Assembly (NCBI GenBank): GCA_963830385.1
Contig: CAWHMD010000014.1
Location: 1 to 64,000, forward strand
Reading direction: 5' to 3'
Length of the DNA stretch: 64,000 bases
From: Bog-532 sp963830385
Lineage (GTDB): Bacteria; Actinomycetota; Actinomycetes; Streptosporangiales; Streptosporangiaceae
The translations under genes were made by a program, and so were the position numbers. Positions 45,115-54,095 of this stretch are shown here, piece by piece; positions within the stretch are counted from its first letter, which is position 1; every line of letters begins with the position of its first letter. The notes below the pieces were generated by a model. That model saw only the letters and a program-made list of their open reading frames with translations, searched no databases and had not been told where the DNA came from.

Positions 45115-45900
45115 GTGGACGCGGTCGAGCTTGCCTACGACGAAGCCGGGACCGGGCCCGCCGTGGTCCTCATCCACGGTCACCCGTTCAGCCGGTCGAT
45201 GTGGGCGCCCCAGCTGGCTGCTCTGGTCGGCGGCTACCGGCTGATCGCGCCGGACCTGCGCGGATACGGAGACAGCGCGGTCACCCCGGGCACGGTCCCG
45301 ATGAGCCAGCTGGCCGCGGACGTGACCCGCCTGCTGGACCGCCTGGGCGTCAGCCGGGCCGCCCCGGTCGGCCTGAGCATGGGCGGCCTGGTCGCCATGG
45401 AGCTGGCCATCGCCGACCCGGGCCGCTGGTGGGCGCTGGGCCTGGTGGCGACCACCGCCGAGCCGGTCACCGAGGCCGAGCGGGCCGACCGGCTGGCCCG
45501 GGCCGACCAGGCCGAGCGCGATGGTATCCGGCCGCTGGCCGAGGACATGGCCGCCCGCCTGTTCGGCCCCGGCGTCGACCCGGTCGTGTCCGGCCAGGTG
45601 ATGGCCATGATGCTGGCCACCGATCCCCGGGGCGCGGCCGCCGCGCTGCGCGGCCGGGCCGGGCGGCCCGACTATCGTCCGGGGCTACGCGGGCTGGACC
45701 TGGCCTCCTTCGTCTGCACCGGCGACCACGACAGCTACTCCACCGCCGAGATCACCGACCGGCTCACCGCCTGCCTGCGCCGCCCCCGCCGGGTCACCCT
45801 GGCCGGCGTCGGCCACCTGCCGAACCTGGAGTTCCCCGACCGTTTCAACGCGGAGCTGGAGGCCTTCCTTCGATCCGCGGCGGCAACCCGAAGCGGGTGA
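45115..45900 (+). CDS. Alpha/beta hydrolase
   Basis: The 261-residue product has VVLIHGHPFSRSMW (oxyanion HG), DLRGYGDS, the nucleophile elbow GLSMGG (Ser near residue 91), TGDHD for the acid and GVGHLPNLE for the His. It belongs to the lactonase/esterase/haloperoxidase-like branch; the substrate is unknown. The GTG start lies within 150 bp of the IS110 end. The 3' end overlaps the convergent sigma gene by 56 bp. Confidence 0.85.
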   Translation: MDAVELAYDEAGTGPAVVLIHGHPFSRSMWAPQLAALVGGYRLIAPDLRGYGDSAVTPGTVPMSQLAADVTRLLDRLGVSRAAPVGLSMGGLVAMELAIADPGRWWALGLVATTAEPVTEAERADRLARADQAERDGIRPLAEDMAARLFGPGVDPVVSGQVMAMMLATDPRGAAAALRGRAGRPDYRPGLRGLDLASFVCTGDHDSYSTAEITDRLTACLRRPRRVTLAGVGHLPNLEFPDRFNAELEAFLRSAAATRSG

Positions 45901-46819
45901 GATCAGCGGTGAGGAACGCGGTGACCTCCGCGACGTAGCCACCTCGCAGCGTGAGGACGTCGAGGCCGCCGGGCACGTAGGCGCTGGCCGCCTCCTCCCA
46001 CAGGTAGGTGCCGAACGCGAGCTGGCCGTTGGCCGTGGTGGGCAGGAACCGCCACCGTGATTGCAGCGGGCCGCCGGTCAGGAACGCCCGGATCTGATCC
46101 CGGCCGCGGTACCACTGTGGCAGCGGCGGCATTTCGTAGCGGGCGTCCTCGGCCAGCATCGCGACGATCGTGTCGACGTCGCCCGCTTGCCAGGCGTCGG
46201 CCCAGCGGGTGGCGATGGCGCCGACGGCCGCGTCCCCGAGGTCGCGCAGCACGGACTGCTGGGTGGGTGCGGCCGATCCGATCGTCCTTCGCGCCCGTTG
46301 CAGCGCGCTGTTGACGGCGGCCGCGGAGGTGTCGAGCTGCCCGGCCACTTCGGCCGCGGAGAAGCCGAGGACCTCGCGCAGGATCAGGACCGCCCGCTGG
46401 ATCGCGGACAGGTGCTGCAGCGCTGTGACGAACGCCAGCTCGACGCTCTCGCGGGCCAGGTACCGTGCCTCGGGCGAGTTGTCGGGGTAGGGCTCGAGCC
46501 AGGCGATCTCGGTGGCCGGAGTCCCCGGCGTGACGCCGGCCGGCAGCTCGCGCCGTCCGCGCCGCTCGATGGCCGTGAGACACCGGTTGGTCGCGATCTT
46601 GTAGAGCCACGCGCGGACGAATCCGCGTTCGTCGAGGCTGCCGACGGTGCGCCAGGCACGCACGAGCGATTCCTGCACCACGTCCTCGGCGTCGTGGAGC
46701 GAGCCGAGCATCCGGTAACAATGGGCCTGCAGCTCATCGCGGTAGGGGGTCACCAGCTGCTCGAAGGCGCCGGCGTCGCCGGACCGGGCGGCGGCGAGCA
46801 GGGCGGCCGGAGCGGTCAT
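45845..46819 (-). CDS. ECF sigma factor with C-terminal SnoaL domain (SigG/SigJ-like)
   Basis: The 324-residue product has region 2 AHCYRMLGSLHDAEDVVQESLVRAWR and region 4 QRAVLILREVLGFSAAEVAGQLDTSAAAVNSALQRAR, then about 115 residues of NTF2/SnoaL fold (ADAWQAGDVDTIVAMLAEDARYEMPPLPQWYRGRDQI). In this group the tail regulates the sigma core in place of a separate anti-sigma factor. ATG 46819 is chosen; the longer frame has non-coding style. It is divergent from a free SnoaL-like gene 117 bp away, which could be a target. Confidence 0.88.
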   Translation of the reverse strand: MTAPAALLAAARSGDAGAFEQLVTPYRDELQAHCYRMLGSLHDAEDVVQESLVRAWRTVGSLDERGFVRAWLYKIATNRCLTAIERRGRRELPAGVTPGTPATEIAWLEPYPDNSPEARYLARESVELAFVTALQHLSAIQRAVLILREVLGFSAAEVAGQLDTSAAAVNSALQRARRTIGSAAPTQQSVLRDLGDAAVGAIATRWADAWQAGDVDTIVAMLAEDARYEMPPLPQWYRGRDQIRAFLTGGPLQSRWRFLPTTANGQLAFGTYLWEEAASAYVPGGLDVLTLRGGYVAEVTAFLTADLTRFGLPPRIEGRPPAPR

Positions 46820-46936
46820 CCGCCCATTGTGCCCGGGGGGAAAACCAGGAAGCTGAACCCGGGGCGATGAATTTGTGCGCCGGGCCGGGTTCCACCACTG
46901 AGTACCGTCCACGGACCGCCCACGAAGGGAACCGAC

Positions 46937-47341
46937 ATGACCGACGAGCAGCAAATCCGCGATCTGATCGAGCGCTGGGCCGCCGCCGCCCACGACGGTG
47001 ACCTGCCCGCTGTGCTCGCCGACCACGCCGCGGAGATCGTCATGTTCGACGTCCCGCCTCCCTACCAGGGCGTGCGCGGCCTCGACGCCTATCGCGAGAC
47101 CTGGCCGGGATTCTTCGAGTGGCAGGCGTCCGGCGCGGTGTTCGAGATCGAATCCCTTGAGGTCACGGCCGGTGCTGAGGTCGCGTTCGCGGTTGCGTTG
47201 CTGCGGTGCGGCACCCCCGAGCAGTTCGAGCGTGAGCCGGACCAGCGGCTACGGCTGACCGTCGGCCTGCGAAAGACCGGTGGCCGCTGGACGGTGACCC
47301 ATGAGCACCACTCGTTCGCGGACGCGACCGGGACGCCGTAG
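46937..47341 (+). CDS. SnoaL-like/DUF4440-type protein
   Basis: The 134-residue product has QIRDLIERWAAAAHDGDLPAVLADHAAEIVMFDVPPPYQGVRGLDAYRETWPGFF and the end TVGLRKTGGRWTVTHEHHSF, an NTF2-fold protein. The role is unknown, possibly detoxification or ligand binding. It is divergent from the SnoaL-tailed sigma factor, which suggests shared control. Confidence 0.85.
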   Translation: MTDEQQIRDLIERWAAAAHDGDLPAVLADHAAEIVMFDVPPPYQGVRGLDAYRETWPGFFEWQASGAVFEIESLEVTAGAEVAFAVALLRCGTPEQFEREPDQRLRLTVGLRKTGGRWTVTHEHHSFADATGTP

Positions 47342-47367
47342 GCCCAGTTGCAGACTCCGCGGTAGGC

Positions 47368-48486
47368 CTAGAGACGCTCGACCACGTAGTCGATGCAGGT
47401 GGTGAGGGCCTCCACGTCGGCCGGGTCGATGGCCGGGAACATGGCGATGCGGAGCTGGTTGCGGCCCAGTTTGCGGTAGGGCTCGGTGTCGACGATGCCG
47501 TTGGCGCGCAGGATGGCGGCGACGGCGGCGGCGTCGACCTCGGGTACGAAGTCGATCGTGCCCACCACCGCCGAGCGCTGGGCCGGGTCGGCCACGAACG
47601 GGGTGGTGTAGGGGGTCTTCTCGGCCCAGCCGTACAGGTGGGCCGCGGAAGCGGCACTGCGAGCCGTGGTCCACGGCAGGCCGCCGCCGGCCAGCATCCA
47701 GTCGATCTGATCCGCCAGCAGGAAAAGGGTGGCCACCGACGGGGTGTTCAGGGTCTGGTTCTTGGCCGAATTGTCGATGGCCAGCGGCAGCGACAGGAAG
47801 TCGGGCACGTACCGCCCGCTGGCCGAGATCCTGGCCACCCGGTCCAGGGCGGCGGGCGCCATCAGCGCCAGCCACAGGCCACCGTCGGCGGCGAAGGCCT
47901 TCTGCGGGGCGAAGTAGTACACGTCGAACTGCGCCGGGTCGACATCCAGGCCACCGGCCCCGCTGGTCGCGTCGACCAGGACCAGGGCGTCCGGATCGGC
48001 GCCGGGCACCCGGCGGACCGGCATGGCCACCCCGGTCGAGGTCTCGTTGTGGGTCAGCGCGCAGACGTCCGCGCCGGGCTCGGGGACCGGCACCGGGTGG
48101 GTGCCCGGCTCGGACCGGACCACGGCCGGCTCGGACAGCCACGGCGCCCGGCCGGCCACCTGGGCGAATTTCGAAGAGAACTCGCCGAACGCGAAGTGCT
48201 GGGAATGCTGGCGGATCAGGCCGAAGGCGGCGATGTCCCAGAACGCGTTGGTGCCGCCGTTCCCGAGCACGACCTGGTAGCCGTCGGGCAGCCGGAACAG
48301 GTCGGTCAGGCCGGAGCGGATCCTGCCCACCAGCGAGCGGACCGGCGCCTGCCGGTGCGACGTGCCCAGGTACTCCGGGCCGGAACTGCTGAGCGCCTCG
48401 ACCTGCTCCGCGCGGACCTTGGACGGGCCGCTACCGAACCGGCCGTCGGCGGGCTTGAGCTGCGGGGGGATGACGAGGCTGGTCAC
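47368..48486 (-). CDS. serC: Phosphoserine aminotransferase
   Basis: The 372-residue product is the actinobacterial-type SerC: FGSGPSKVRAEQVEAL, LGTSHRQAPVRSLVGRIRSGL, GNGGTNAFWD, HNETSTG, LVDATSGAGGLDVD and FAPQKAFAADGG with the PLP lysine. It converts 3-phosphohydroxypyruvate and glutamate to phosphoserine in serine synthesis, and the equivalent step in PLP synthesis in some bacteria. GTG start. pdxH is nearby. Confidence 0.93.
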   Translation of the reverse strand: MTSLVIPPQLKPADGRFGSGPSKVRAEQVEALSSSGPEYLGTSHRQAPVRSLVGRIRSGLTDLFRLPDGYQVVLGNGGTNAFWDIAAFGLIRQHSQHFAFGEFSSKFAQVAGRAPWLSEPAVVRSEPGTHPVPVPEPGADVCALTHNETSTGVAMPVRRVPGADPDALVLVDATSGAGGLDVDPAQFDVYYFAPQKAFAADGGLWLALMAPAALDRVARISASGRYVPDFLSLPLAIDNSAKNQTLNTPSVATLFLLADQIDWMLAGGGLPWTTARSAASAAHLYGWAEKTPYTTPFVADPAQRSAVVGTIDFVPEVDAAAVAAILRANGIVDTEPYRKLGRNQLRIAMFPAIDPADVEALTTCIDYVVERL

Positions 48487-48551
48487 CGCGCCAGCCTATC
48501 CGGGCGGGGCAACGCATTAAGGCCGCTGCCCACGCCCGGATCGAGACCGGG

Positions 48552-49661
48552 TCAGACGTTCTTGTCGAGCACCTCGTCGGCTCCCTGGACGTCCCGCACC
48601 GGGCGGGCCGAGGGGCCTACGTACCGTGCGCTCGGCCGGATCAGCCGGCCGGTGCGCTTCTCTTCCAGGATGTGCGCCGACCAGCCCGCGGTCCGGGCGC
48701 AGGTGAACATCGAGGTGAACATGTTCGGCGGGATCTCGGCGAAGTCGAGCACCAGCGCGGCCCAGTACTCCACGTTGGTCTCGAGTACGCGGTCCGGGCG
48801 GCGGGCGCGCAGCTCGGCCAGGGCCGCGTTCTCCAGGGCCAGGGCCACCTCGTAGCGCGGCGACCCGAGCTCCTTGGCGGTCCGCCGGAGCACGCGGGCG
48901 CGCGGGTCCTCGGCCCGGTAGACCCGGTGCCCGAAGCCCATCAGCCGCTCGTGCTTGTCCAGGGCCTGCTTGACCCAGGCCTCGGCGTCGCCCGACTGCT
49001 CGACTTCCGAGATCATGCCCAGCACCCGGGCCGGGGCCCCGCCGTGCAGCGGACCGGACATCGCGCCGATGGCCCCGGACATGGCCGCGGCCACGTCGGC
49101 GCCGGTGGAGGCGATGACGCGGCTGGTGAACGTGGAAGCGTTCATGCCGTGCTCAGCGGCCGAGGTCCAGTAGGCGTCCACCGCCTTGACGTGCCGCGGG
49201 TCGGGGTCGCCGCGCCAGCGGATCATGAACTGCTCGGCGGCCGTCTTGCCCTCGTCGACCCGGCTCTGCGGGACGGCGGGCAGGCCGAGCCCGCGCGCCG
49301 ACTGAGCCACGAACGACAGCGCGGTGGCGGTGAGCCGGGCCAGGTTGTCGCGGGTCTCCTTGTCGTCGCTGTCGAGCAGCTGCTTGATGCCCCAGACCGG
49401 GGCCAGCGTGGCCAGGGCGGCCTGCACGTCGACGCGAACGTCGCCGGAGTGCACGGGCAGGTTGAACGCCTCGGCCGCGGGCAGGCCAGGGGTGAACGAG
49501 TCGTCCACCAGCAGGCCCCACACGTGGCCAAACGAAACGTGCCCCACCAGCTCTTCGATATCAACCCCGCGGTAACGGAGTGAGCCGCCCTCCTTGTCAG
49601 GCTCGGCGATCTCAGACTCGAAGGCGATCACGCCCTCGAGTCCTGGCTTGAAGTCGGACAT
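48552..49661 (-). CDS. Citrate synthase
   Basis: The 369-residue product has GSLRYRGVDIEELV near the start, AAEHGMNASTFTSRVIASTGAD, the catalytic blocks GPLHGGAPARV and MGFGHRVYR, and a late Asp in NVEYWAALVLDFAEIP. It condenses oxaloacetate and acetyl-CoA. ATG 49661 has AGGAGA 7-10 nt upstream and matches the family start. Length fits the short bacterial type; a methylcitrate-synthase activity cannot be excluded from sequence. Confidence 0.92.
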   Translation of the reverse strand: MSDFKPGLEGVIAFESEIAEPDKEGGSLRYRGVDIEELVGHVSFGHVWGLLVDDSFTPGLPAAEAFNLPVHSGDVRVDVQAALATLAPVWGIKQLLDSDDKETRDNLARLTATALSFVAQSARGLGLPAVPQSRVDEGKTAAEQFMIRWRGDPDPRHVKAVDAYWTSAAEHGMNASTFTSRVIASTGADVAAAMSGAIGAMSGPLHGGAPARVLGMISEVEQSGDAEAWVKQALDKHERLMGFGHRVYRAEDPRARVLRRTAKELGSPRYEVALALENAALAELRARRPDRVLETNVEYWAALVLDFAEIPPNMFTSMFTCARTAGWSAHILEEKRTGRLIRPSARYVGPSARPVRDVQGADEVLDKNV

Positions 49662-50112
49662 CGGTGTCTCCTCTTCCTGACTCTCATGCGACGAGGGTGA
49701 ACGCACCCTGAAGAGGCACGAAAGGACCGCGCGGCAGCGGCCGCGCTACATCTCGGTTCCTCTATTCAATATCTCCAGTCCTACTGTGCGATACCCACGG
49801 GCGATGTGAGGATCGTTACTCATGGAAACGACTGCTGTTCTTCACCTCCGGTGAACATGCTCAATACTTGCTGATAGGCGGACGGCGCATCCGCGCGGCC
49901 TACCCAAAAACGTCTCAAACTGCGACTATGCCGAGGCTTGACGCGGGCGGGGACGCTCCGTGCGCGTCGATTGCCCGCCGCCGCGAACGACTGCGGTTCT
50001 TCGCTATCCGTGAACAACCCCCGTCCTTGCCGGGCCGCCGGCCAGACCGGCCATCAGGCCGGCCGTGCAATGATTCGTCTGCCCCGCTCACCCCGATTGG
50101 AAAACGTCGCCC
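49662..50112. promoter_or_regulatory. Divergent promoter region with a repeated motif
   Basis: No gene is seen. Two related segments of about 31 nt lie in the same orientation at about 49827-49857 and 49985-50015; each contains AACGACTG(C)GTTCTTC and GTGAACA. The first includes the inverted repeat TTCAC-N5-GTGAA. They may be regulator sites for citrate synthase or pdxH. Confidence 0.4.
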
Positions 50113-50754
50113 ATGGAAACGACCGGTCGCAACGGCGGTACCCGCGACGAGCGGACGCTGTCCGAGCAGGAGCTGGCCGCCAGCCCGGTCGAGCAGTTCT
50201 CCGGCTGGTTCGCCGAGGCCGTCAGCGCCGGGCTGCCGGAGCCGAACGCCATGGTGCTGGCCACCACCTCGGCCGCGGGGCACACCCGCTGCCGCACCGT
50301 CCTGCTCAAGGCCCACGACGACGCGGGCTTTGTCTTCTACAGCAACCGCACGTCCCGTAAGGGCACCGATCTGGCCGGGAATTCGTGGGCGTGTGCGCTG
50401 TTTCCCTGGTATGGCCTCGGACGCCAGGTGACCATTGAAGGACCGGTCAGCCGGCTGTCGGCCGAGCAGAGCGAGCCCTACTTCCACTCCCGGGCGCGGG
50501 GGTCGCAGCTCGGTGCCTGGGCCAGCCGGCAGTCCCAGGTGATCGCCTCCCGCGCGGTACTCGACGAGCGGGTCGCGGAGCTCGAGCGCCGGTGGCCGGA
50601 AGGCACGGAGGTGCCGATGCCGGACTTCTGGGGCGGTTACCGGCTCGAGCCACAAACAATCGAATTCTGGCAATCACGCGAGAGCCGGCTCCACGACCGG
50701 CTCAGGTATCGCAGAACCGCAGGTGGGTGGGCCATTGAACGGGTTTCACCCTGA
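50113..50754 (+). CDS. pdxH: Pyridoxamine/pyridoxine 5'-phosphate oxidase
   Basis: The 213-residue product has the FMN-binding split-barrel blocks RCRTVLLKAHDDAGFVFYSNRTSRKG, ALFPWYGLGRQVTIEGPVSRL, YFHSRARGSQLGAWASRQS and the C-terminal WGGYRLEPQTIEFWQSRESRLHDRLRY...W.IERVSP. It oxidises pyridoxamine or pyridoxine 5'-phosphate to PLP. Length and all family blocks are normal. It supports the PLP enzymes nearby. Confidence 0.95.
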   Translation: METTGRNGGTRDERTLSEQELAASPVEQFSGWFAEAVSAGLPEPNAMVLATTSAAGHTRCRTVLLKAHDDAGFVFYSNRTSRKGTDLAGNSWACALFPWYGLGRQVTIEGPVSRLSAEQSEPYFHSRARGSQLGAWASRQSQVIASRAVLDERVAELERRWPEGTEVPMPDFWGGYRLEPQTIEFWQSRESRLHDRLRYRRTAGGWAIERVSP

Positions 50755-50843
50755 ACGGCCCGATGCGGCCGCCGGGGGTGTCGCGGCACCGGGTATGACC
50801 AGGCGCCAATGCGGCATAGCATCACAGCAGGAGGAGTGAGCAG

Positions 50844-51545
50844 GTGACCGCGCAGGGGCTTATTGACACGACCGAGATGTATCTCCGCACCGTCTTCGAG
50901 CTCGAAGAGGAGGGGATCGTCCCGCTGCGTGCCCGCATCGCCGAGCGGCTCAACCAGAGCGGGCCGACCGTCAGCCAGACCGTGGCCAGGATGGAGCGCG
51001 ACGGGCTGCTGCACGTGGCCGGCGACCGTCATCTGACGCTCAGCGACCACGGCCGGACGCTCGCCACCCGGGTCATGCGCAAGCACCGGCTGGCCGAGTG
51101 CCTGCTGGTGAGCGTCATCGAGCTGCCCTGGGAAGAGGTCCACATCGAGGCCTGCCGCTGGGAGCACGTCATCTCCGAGAGTGTCGAGCGCCGGCTGTTC
51201 GAGATGCTCGGCTACCCGACCCGGTGCCCGCACGGCAACGTCATCCCCGGCCTCGACGAGCTGAGCGCCCAAGCCACGGCCGGCGAAGTAATGACCGACG
51301 AAGCGATGACAAAGGCCGCATCAAAGGAGCCGGCGCCCGTCGTCGTGCAGCGGATTAGCGAACAGATCCAAAGTGATCTGGCTTTGATGCTTAAACTCAA
51401 GCGCACCGGGATACAACCGGGACGTGAGGTAATGCTCGCGGCAAGCGACGATGGTGTGCGAGTTACGTGTGACGACAGCGCTGATGGAGCCGAGGCCGAG
51501 CTGCCTCGCGAGATCGCCGAGCACGTTTTCGTGTCCCGGGCCTGA
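50844..51545 (+). CDS. DtxR/IdeR-type metal-dependent repressor
   Basis: The 233-residue product starts GLIDTTEMYLRTVFELEEEGIVPLRARIAERLNQSGPTVSQTVARMERDGLL, the DtxR DNA-binding domain, followed by the dimer/metal domain with VMRKHRLAECLLVSVIELPWEEVHIEACRWEHVISESVERR (Cys and His ligands, including the Met/Cys102-type Cys) and CPHGNVIPG, then an SH3-like tail. It represses iron-uptake genes when bound to Fe(II). GGAGG precedes GTG 50844. Whether it is the main IdeR cannot be told from one window. Confidence 0.92.
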   Translation: MTAQGLIDTTEMYLRTVFELEEEGIVPLRARIAERLNQSGPTVSQTVARMERDGLLHVAGDRHLTLSDHGRTLATRVMRKHRLAECLLVSVIELPWEEVHIEACRWEHVISESVERRLFEMLGYPTRCPHGNVIPGLDELSAQATAGEVMTDEAMTKAASKEPAPVVVQRISEQIQSDLALMLKLKRTGIQPGREVMLAASDDGVRVTCDDSADGAEAELPREIAEHVFVSRA

Positions 51546-51578
51546 CCGGCGGACAGCGGCCCCCCGGGCGGCGGTGGC

Positions 51579-53888
51579 ATGAGCCCCTGGCCGGATGCGG
51601 GTGAGGCCTTCTTGCCCGCGTCGATGCTGCTTGACCAGGCCGAGATGGCTGTCGTCGTCACCGACCGGCGGATCAACCTGCTCTACGTCAACGCCTACGC
51701 CCTGCGGCTGCTCGAGGTCCCCGGTGACGCCGCGCCGTTCATCGGCCACTCGATCCTGGCCATCGGCTTCGGCGAGGACCAGGACAAGGTGGCCGAGCTG
51801 GCGGCCAGCGTGCTGCGGGGCCGCACCTGGGAAGGGACGTTCGTCACCCACTGCCAGGACGGCTCCAGCCGGCTGATCCGGGCCTACGCGGTGCCGCTGC
51901 GGCACCCGTCCGGCGCTGTCGACGGCATCTGCATCTTCGCCCGCAGGGCGGGCCGGGGCTCGCTCGCCGAGCGGAACCGGATCGGCCTGCTCGAGCGGAT
52001 CGGCCAGAAGCTGGGCGGCTCGCTCGAACTGGACGCCACCCTGCGGCACGTCACCGAGATGCTGGTCCCGCAGTTCGCCGACCACTGTTTCATCGACCTG
52101 TTCCAGGGCGACCAGCTGATCCGCCGGGTGCAGACCCACGCCCACGGCTGGGAGCCCCCGCCGGGCGGCTGGGCCAAGGTCGGTGAGCCGGTCAGCTACC
52201 CGGACGGCCACTTCTGCCAGCAGGCCATGGCCCGGAACGAGATCGTGGTCGCGGCCGATCTGGGCGAGGAGGAGTACCCGGCGCCCAACGCGGACAGCAT
52301 GCGGGCCAGCCGCGACATCGACATGGTGTCGGTGGTGGCGCTGCCGCTGCACGCCCGCGGGGAGCTGCTGGGCGTGATGAGCCTGGCGCTGTCCGGGCTG
52401 ACCGACCGGAACGGCCGCCGCTACGGCAACGACGACCGCGACCTGTTCGGCGCCATCGCCAGCCAGATCGCCATCGCCATCGACAACGCGATGCTGTTCG
52501 AGGCGGAACGGCAGACCGCGCTGGCGTTCCAGAAGAGCCTGCTGCCGCAGGAACTGCCCCGGCTGGACGGGCTGGAGGTGGCCTGCCGGTACGTACCCGC
52601 CGCCCCGCTGGAATCGCACGGCCAGGGCATCCAGACCCAGGTCGGCGGGGACTGGTACGACGTGATCCCGCTGGCGGCGGGCCGGGTCGGCATCGTGATC
52701 GGGGACGTGGAAGGCCGGGGAGCCCGGGCCGCGGCGGTGATGGGCCAGCTGCGGGCCGCGCTGCGGGCCTTCGCCCAGGACGAGAAGGCCCCGGCCGACA
52801 TCCTCCGCAAGCTGGACGAGTGGTGCCGGGGCATGGCGCCGGCCGGCGGCGACCCGCTGGCCCCCGACCCGCCCACGGTGAGCTGCACCTACTTTGTCTA
52901 CGACCCGTGGTCGCGGGAGCTGACCTTTGCCAACGCCGGCCACGACGCTCCGCTGCTGGTGGCCGACGGTGAGGCCACCCAGCTGGACGTCGGCGACAAG
53001 GGCGTGCTGCTCGGCGTCCGGGGCAAGGGCATCCGCGGGCTGCCCACCTACAAGGAAGAGAGCCTGTTCCTGCCGACCGGGGCCACGCTGGTGCTCTACA
53101 CCGACGGGCTGACCGACCGGCGGGCCCGGGCCGACGGCCCCGGGCACTACACCGAGGACGAGGCCCTGGCCATGCTGTGCCAGGCGGTCAGCAAGGCCTC
53201 CGGCGAAAGCGCCGACGACATCGCCCGGGCGGCCCAGGAGTCGGTGCCCGGCGACATCGACGACGACATGGCCATCGTCGTCGTCCGATCGCTGGCGGCC
53301 GAGCTGGACTCCCGCGAGAAGGTGTTCCCGGCCGAGCCGGTCATGGTCTCAGAGGCCCGCCGGATGGCCCTGGAGACGTTCCGGGACTGGGGCATGGACA
53401 GCGCCCAGGCCGAGCTGGCCTGCCTGCTCGTCTCCGAGGTGGTGACCAACGCGGTGCTGCACACGGCGGCCGCGTCCAGCCCGCACCGGGAACTGGCCGA
53501 GTTCAGTCTCGGCCCGGCGCCGCCCTCGCCGGTGACCGCGGCCGTGGCTGCGGCCCAGACCGCCGGGACGCCCGCCGCGCCCGCTTCGGCGGCCGCGGCG
53601 GCCGCCTCGTCCTGGGAGGCCCCGCTGCCGATCGTCATCCCTGGGCGGCCGCCGTTCAGCACGATCCGGGACTTCGCCATCCGGCTGCGACGTGGCTCTT
53701 CGGCGGTGTGGGTGGAGGTGTTCGACACCGACATGCGGCTGCCGCGGATCCGGTCCGCCGAGGAGAGCGACGAGGGCGGCCGTGGCCTCTACCTGGTGGA
53801 GCAGCTCGCGACCCGCTGGGGATCGCGGCCGACGCGCAACGGCAAGGCGGTCTGGTTCGAGATGCCGATCGGGGTCTCGCAGCCCTAG
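51579..53888 (+). CDS. PAS-GAF-PP2C phosphatase with C-terminal ATPase domain (anti-sigma regulation)
   Basis: The 769-residue product has a PAS domain (about 15-115), a GAF domain (about 135-310, VSVVALPLHARGELLGVMSLA), a SpoIIE-type PP2C domain (about 330-545, VGGDWYDVIPL, VIGDVEGRGARAAAVMGQL, FANAGHDAPLLV, VLYTDGLTDRR, DIDDDMAIVVV) and a HATPase_c domain (about 560-765, VSEVVTNAVLH and GGRGLYLVEQLATRWG). This is the standard actinomycete arrangement that controls anti-anti-sigma phosphorylation. The Ala-rich insert inside the ATPase domain is long. It starts 33 bp after the DtxR gene. The signal is unknown. Confidence 0.9.
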   Translation: MSPWPDAGEAFLPASMLLDQAEMAVVVTDRRINLLYVNAYALRLLEVPGDAAPFIGHSILAIGFGEDQDKVAELAASVLRGRTWEGTFVTHCQDGSSRLIRAYAVPLRHPSGAVDGICIFARRAGRGSLAERNRIGLLERIGQKLGGSLELDATLRHVTEMLVPQFADHCFIDLFQGDQLIRRVQTHAHGWEPPPGGWAKVGEPVSYPDGHFCQQAMARNEIVVAADLGEEEYPAPNADSMRASRDIDMVSVVALPLHARGELLGVMSLALSGLTDRNGRRYGNDDRDLFGAIASQIAIAIDNAMLFEAERQTALAFQKSLLPQELPRLDGLEVACRYVPAAPLESHGQGIQTQVGGDWYDVIPLAAGRVGIVIGDVEGRGARAAAVMGQLRAALRAFAQDEKAPADILRKLDEWCRGMAPAGGDPLAPDPPTVSCTYFVYDPWSRELTFANAGHDAPLLVADGEATQLDVGDKGVLLGVRGKGIRGLPTYKEESLFLPTGATLVLYTDGLTDRRARADGPGHYTEDEALAMLCQAVSKASGESADDIARAAQESVPGDIDDDMAIVVVRSLAAELDSREKVFPAEPVMVSEARRMALETFRDWGMDSAQAELACLLVSEVVTNAVLHTAAASSPHRELAEFSLGPAPPSPVTAAVAAAQTAGTPAAPASAAAAAASSWEAPLPIVIPGRPPFSTIRDFAIRLRRGSSAVWVEVFDTDMRLPRIRSAEESDEGGRGLYLVEQLATRWGSRPTRNGKAVWFEMPIGVSQP

Positions 53889-53889
53889 C

Positions 53890-54057
53890 TCAGTGGCCCA
53901 CGCTGTTCGCGTACAGCAGCGCCACCACCAGGACGAACACGCAGATCACGCCCATCCACGTCTTGGACGAGACGCCGAGACCGGCGCGCTTGCGCATCTT
54001 CTGCCAGAAAAAGGCGACGAGGATGGCCAAGAAGAACAGCAGGATGACCCCGGTCAC
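53890..54057 (-). CDS. 55-residue two-helix membrane protein
   Basis: A GTG at 54057 with GAGGAGG 6 nt upstream opens VTGVILLFFLAILVAFFWQK, a basic loop MRKRAGLGVSSKTW and MGVICVFVLVVALLYANS, ending VGH at the TGA at 53890-53892. Two membrane helices with a positive cytoplasmic loop and a strong ribosome binding site support a real gene. It lies 38 bp downstream of the histidine kinase stop on the same strand and may be the last gene of that operon. Function unknown. Confidence 0.75.
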   Translation of the reverse strand: MTGVILLFFLAILVAFFWQKMRKRAGLGVSSKTWMGVICVFVLVVALLYANSVGH

Positions 54058-54095
54058 GTTCGCCTCCTCGGGCGTGCAATTGCTCTCCGTCCAGC

